This document shows positions 31,763 to 34,452 of a stretch of DNA of 34,452 nt, in pieces; position 1 is the stretch's first letter, and each line of letters starts with the position of its first letter. The stretch covers positions 1 through 34,452 of the forward strand of contig JAGAJV010000148.1 of assembly GCA_017625915.1 (NCBI GenBank), in the 5' to 3' direction. The notes beneath the pieces were generated by a model. The model did no database searches. It worked only from the letters and a program-made list of their open reading frames with translations, and was not told the origin of the DNA. A program made the position numbers and the translations under genes. Origin of the DNA: Clostridia bacterium (lineage in GTDB: Bacteria > Bacillota > Clostridia > Oscillospirales > CAG-272).

Positions 31763-32455
31763 ATGATTTATTCAAAAGAAGTAGAAAACATGTGTAAGGT
31801 TGCCAAGGGACCAAAGCACGGTCCAGCTCCAATTCCTGAAGAAGGCAAATGGGTAATGGCAAAGCAAATCACAGACATCTCAGGCTACACACACGGTATT
31901 GGCTGGTGTGCACCGCAGCAGGGCGCTTGTAAGCTATCCCTTAATGTTAAGGACGGTATTATTGAGGAGGCTCTTGTTGAAACAATCGGTTGCTCAGGTA
32001 TGACTCACTCTGCGGCTATGGCAGCAGAAATTCTTCCAGGTAAGACATTACTTGAGGCTCTTAACACAGACCTTGTTTGTGACGCTATCAACACAGCTAT
32101 GCGTGAGCTCTTCCTACAAATCGTTTACGGTAGAACACAGTCTGCTTTCTCTGAGGGCGGTCTTGTTATCGGCGCAGGTATGGAGGACCTTGGTAAGGGT
32201 GCTCGTTCAATGGTTGGTACAATGTACGGTACTAACGCAAAGGGTGTTCGTTACCTTGAAATGACAGAGGGCTACTGCACAAGAATGGCTCTTGACGAAA
32301 ACGATCAGGTTATCGGCTACGAATTCGTATCTCTTGGCAAAATGACTGACTTCATTAAGAAGGGTATGGAGCCAAACGAGGCTTATGCTAAGTCAATGGG
32401 TACATACGGCAGATTTAACGATGCAGTTCGTTACATCGACCCAAGAAAAGAGTAA
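31763..32455 (+). CDS. NifU-like iron-sulfur cluster scaffold protein
   Basis: 230-residue protein resembling the iron-sulfur cluster assembly scaffold group. Start at ATG 31763 behind AAGGAGA. Cys49 (GIGWCAP), Cys56 (GACKLSL) and Cys77 (ETIGCSGMTHSAAMAAE) are placed as in NifU/IscU-like folds, though the usual third ligand motif is altered. Genes of this type are annotated next to GGGtGRT genes in other Clostridia. Codon use (GGT, GCT, CTT, AAG) suggests high expression. What cluster or partner it serves is unknown. Confidence 0.8.
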   Translation: MIYSKEVENMCKVAKGPKHGPAPIPEEGKWVMAKQITDISGYTHGIGWCAPQQGACKLSLNVKDGIIEEALVETIGCSGMTHSAAMAAEILPGKTLLEALNTDLVCDAINTAMRELFLQIVYGRTQSAFSEGGLVIGAGMEDLGKGARSMVGTMYGTNAKGVRYLEMTEGYCTRMALDENDQVIGYEFVSLGKMTDFIKKGMEPNEAYAKSMGTYGRFNDAVRYIDPRKE

Positions 32456-32468
32456 GGAGGACTAAAAG

Positions 32469-33467
32469 ATGGCATTATTTGAAGGATATGAGAGAAGAAT
32501 TGATAAAATCAATGCAGTTCTCGCTGAATATGGTATTAAGTCCGTTGAGGAGTGTAAGGAAATTACTCTCGCAAAGGGCATCGACTGTGATAAAATCGTA
32601 AGAGAAACACAGCCAATTTGTTTTGAAAACGCAGTTTGGGCTTACACAGTAGGCGCAGCTATCGCTATTAAGAAGGGTTGTAAGAAGGCTGCTGACGCTG
32701 CTGCTGCAATCGGTATCGGTCTACAGGCTTTCTGTATCCCCGGCTCAGTTGCTGAGAACAGAAAGGTTGGTCTTGGCCACGGTAACCTCGGAAAAATGCT
32801 TCTTTCTGAGGAAACAGAGTGCTTCTGCTTCCTAGCAGGTCACGAATCCTTTGCTGCTGCTGAGGGCGCTATTAAGATTGCTCTTAACGCAAATAAGGTA
32901 AGAGTTAAGCCTTTAAGAGTTATCTTAAACGGTCTTGGTAAGGACGCAGCTATGATTATTTCAAGAATCAACGGCTTTACATTTGTTGAAACAGAATTTG
33001 ACCCAGCTACAGAAGAGGTTAAGGTTGTATCCCAGACACCATACTCAAAGGGTCCAAGAGCAGATGTTAAGTGCTATGGCTCTGATAGCGTTCCGGAAGG
33101 CGTTGCTATTATGAGACTTAAGAATGTTGGCGTATCTATCACAGGTAACTCAACCAACCCAAAAAGATTCCAACACCCAGTTGCAGGTACATACAAGAAA
33201 TGGTGTAACGAAAACGGAGTTAACTACTTCTCAGTTGCATCAGGTGGTGGTACAGGTAGAACACTTCACCCGGATAATATGGCTGCTGGTCCTGCTTCCT
33301 ACGGTATGACAGATACAATGGGTAGAATGCACGGTGACGCTCAGTTCGCCGGCTCCTCATCCGTTCCTGCTCACGTAGAAATGATGGGTCTTATCGGCGC
33401 AGGTAACAACCCAATGGTTGGTATGACTGTTGCAGTTGCAGTTGCTGTTGAAGAAGCAAGCAAGTAA
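32469..33467 (+). CDS. GGGtGRT protein
   Basis: 332-residue cytoplasmic protein of the family named for its motif, here SGGGTGRTLHP (around residue 258-268). The rest is rich in small residues, with Cys clusters (EECKEITLAKGIDCDK and CFCFLAG). Function not known to me; the invariant pairing with the NifU-like protein suggests a shared iron-sulfur role. AGGAGGACTAAAAG precedes the ATG, 13 bp after the upstream stop. Same high-expression codon bias as its partner; the pair ends in a strong hairpin. Confidence 0.92.
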   Translation: MALFEGYERRIDKINAVLAEYGIKSVEECKEITLAKGIDCDKIVRETQPICFENAVWAYTVGAAIAIKKGCKKAADAAAAIGIGLQAFCIPGSVAENRKVGLGHGNLGKMLLSEETECFCFLAGHESFAAAEGAIKIALNANKVRVKPLRVILNGLGKDAAMIISRINGFTFVETEFDPATEEVKVVSQTPYSKGPRADVKCYGSDSVPEGVAIMRLKNVGVSITGNSTNPKRFQHPVAGTYKKWCNENGVNYFSVASGGGTGRTLHPDNMAAGPASYGMTDTMGRMHGDAQFAGSSSVPAHVEMMGLIGAGNNPMVGMTVAVAVAVEEASK

Positions 33468-33537
33468 TATAAGGCTTTTGATGCTTTAATTTAGCACCCA
33501 AAAATCTAATTGCTGAAAGTTAAATAACAAAAAAATG

Positions 33538-33575
33538 AGACACATCATTTTGGGTCAATCCCCAATGATGTGTCT
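33538..33575 (+). terminator. Terminator of the GGGtGRT operon
   Basis: AGACACATCA (33538-33547) pairs with TGATGTGTCT (33566-33575), with an inner TTGGG/CCCAA helix, then ATATTTTTAT. Confidence 0.8.
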
Positions 33576-33606
33576 ATATTTTTATACAATTTGGAGGCTT
33601 TTGACA

Positions 33607-33678
33607 ATGAAGAAAATGAATATGAAATTATGCCCCATTTTAGTTTTCCTAACCATTATTTGTTGTAGCAGAATGTAA
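33607..33678 (+). pseudogene. Truncated lipoprotein-like ORF
   Basis: 23-codon ORF (MKKMNMKLCPILVFLTIICC, then SRM) with a good ribosome binding site, GGAGG at 33593-33597. It looks like a lipoprotein signal peptide whose mature part is missing: the frame runs antiparallel into the dehydrogenase 3' end and stops after SRM. GC rises at the same place. Most likely the remains of a gene cut by a recombination at about 33650; a functional micropeptide is possible but less likely. Confidence 0.5.
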
Positions 33679-34452
33679 AGTCTTCCCAAGGAATATTGAC
33701 TTTCATCTTTCTGCTGATAATATCGTCCACGTGACAAAGAAGTGGAAACTCCCCTATTTCAAGCTTGCCCAGTCTATGCGCAACGCGAATTGCTCTTGCA
33801 ACTCGTTCGGCAACAACAAGAGATTCCAGGGTTACTCCGTTCAGTTCTTCCTTCGCTTCATCAATATTCATGCCTCTTCCAAGCAGAATTCCTACAAGCC
33901 TTGTTCTGCCGCCGTAGACCGTAACGTATAGATCGCCGTAGCCGACACTCATATTTTCAAGAGTTGCCGCCCCCTGATAGTCAAGAAGCTTGTACATTTC
34001 TTTGACCGCCTGACCGAAGATCGCGGCTTGAGAATTAAAGTGAAGCTCACTGTCAATACCAAACTCCTTTTGGTTCAGACCGATGGTGAGTGCGATTCCC
34101 AAAGCATAGCCGTTCTTTAAGGCAACCGCGCTCTCGATTCCCACTACGTCGGTTGAAAGGCTGATATGGTAATACTCTGTAGCCATCATTGTCTTAAGCC
34201 GCTTAAGTATTTCGATATCTTCTCCGCAGAACGCTACCTCCGTTTGATCGTGCGCAACAAGTTCATAGCTTGTGCAAGGGCCACCGATCGCATTAAGAGA
34301 GAGCTTTTTCCCCGACTTCTCAAGCATTCTGCGCCAAACCTCAGGGTATGTTAGAAGCTGCCCGTCCTCGGTATCCATAAGTCCCTTGGTTACGGTAAGC
34401 ACAGGGACACTCTCGGGGATCTTGGGGAGAACGACTTCTCCAAACCAATCAA
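33656..34452 (-). CDS. Glycerol-3-phosphate dehydrogenase-like protein, partial
   Basis: C-terminal 265 residues of an NAD(P)-dependent glycerol-3-phosphate dehydrogenase homologue; the N-terminal NAD-binding part lies beyond the right edge. Visible are the VLTVTKGLMD strand, the GGPCTSYE segment (family NGPSxAxE), and the C-terminal helical domain with the catalytic-Lys region near VGIESAVALKNGYALGIAL. In GpsA this enzyme makes glycerol-3-phosphate for phospholipids; the substituted GGPC motif means a relative with another substrate is possible. GC content is clearly higher than in genes to the left, suggesting a different origin. Confidence 0.75.
   Translation of the reverse strand, partial: DWFGEVVLPKIPESVPVLTVTKGLMDTEDGQLLTYPEVWRRMLEKSGKKLSLNAIGGPCTSYELVAHDQTEVAFCGEDIEILKRLKTMMATEYYHISLSTDVVGIESAVALKNGYALGIALTIGLNQKEFGIDSELHFNSQAAIFGQAVKEMYKLLDYQGAATLENMSVGYGDLYVTVYGGRTRLVGILLGRGMNIDEAKEELNGVTLESLVVAERVARAIRVAHRLGKLEIGEFPLLCHVDDIISRKMKVNIPWEDFTFCYNK

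Noticed and set aside
31718..31763. Start of the NifU-like protein at ATG 31718.
   Set aside because: It lies before the -10 box of the promoter, so it would not be transcribed.

Overview
The window looks like chromosomal DNA from an anaerobic, low-GC Gram-positive bacterium of the class Clostridia, probably gut-associated. The signs are strong AGGAGG-type ribosome binding sites, many sigma-A promoters with 17-bp spacers, a perfect CIRCE heat-shock operator, a rubrerythrin, a choloylglycine-hydrolase-family enzyme, an ECF sigma factor paired with a beta-propeller membrane protein, and a NifU-like/GGGtGRT gene pair. No tRNA, rRNA, CRISPR array, transposase or phage gene was seen. The species cannot be told from the sequence alone.

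Layout. (1) 1-1265 is a scarred edge: the start of an hsp20 gene with a CIRCE site and a leader that can pair with its own ribosome binding site, a fragment of a MocR-type aminotransferase, and a membrane protein gene lacking its 5' end. (2) 1269-3620 is a CotH-kinase lipoprotein with nine Cys-rich repeats. (3) 3637-7065 is an operon of FAD oxidoreductase, small zinc-ribbon-like protein, GH172/DUF2961 enzyme and short-chain dehydrogenase. (4) 7166-10745, minus strand, holds a choloylglycine-hydrolase-family enzyme and an ECF sigma/beta-propeller operon with a candidate autoregulatory promoter. (5) 10881-19046 holds an InlB-repeat lipoprotein, an ABC exporter, an alpha/beta hydrolase-rubrerythrin pair, an MFS transporter, a metallo-beta-lactamase-fold protein with an acidic tail, and RibF. 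(6) 19111-22943 holds a secreted protein with galactose-binding-like modules, a lipoprotein of unknown function, a 123-bp MITE-like element, and a small gene between inverted 47-bp repeats. (7) 22942-31629, minus strand, holds a Gfo/Idh/MocA oxidoreductase, a lone sugar-ABC ATPase, and an apparent operon rsuA-like / three tandem PHP paralogues / tex. A candidate small RNA lies between the ATPase and tex. (8) 31698-33575 holds the NifU-like and GGGtGRT genes, probably highly expressed. (9) 33607-34452 is a second scarred edge: a lipoprotein-like ORF cut after 23 codons meets a more GC-rich glycerol-3-phosphate dehydrogenase gene running in from the right.

Several systems stand out. The FAD oxidoreductase/GH172/SDR operon looks like a glycoside-cleaving and sugar-oxidising unit, but its substrate is unknown. 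The three PHP paralogues cotranscribed with RNA-related genes have no obvious role. The GGGtGRT pair is a conserved combination whose function is not known to me. At the RNA level there are a possible RNA thermometer on hsp20, a candidate 85-nt small RNA at 25356-25440, and a two-hairpin repeat family whose copies show compensatory base changes.
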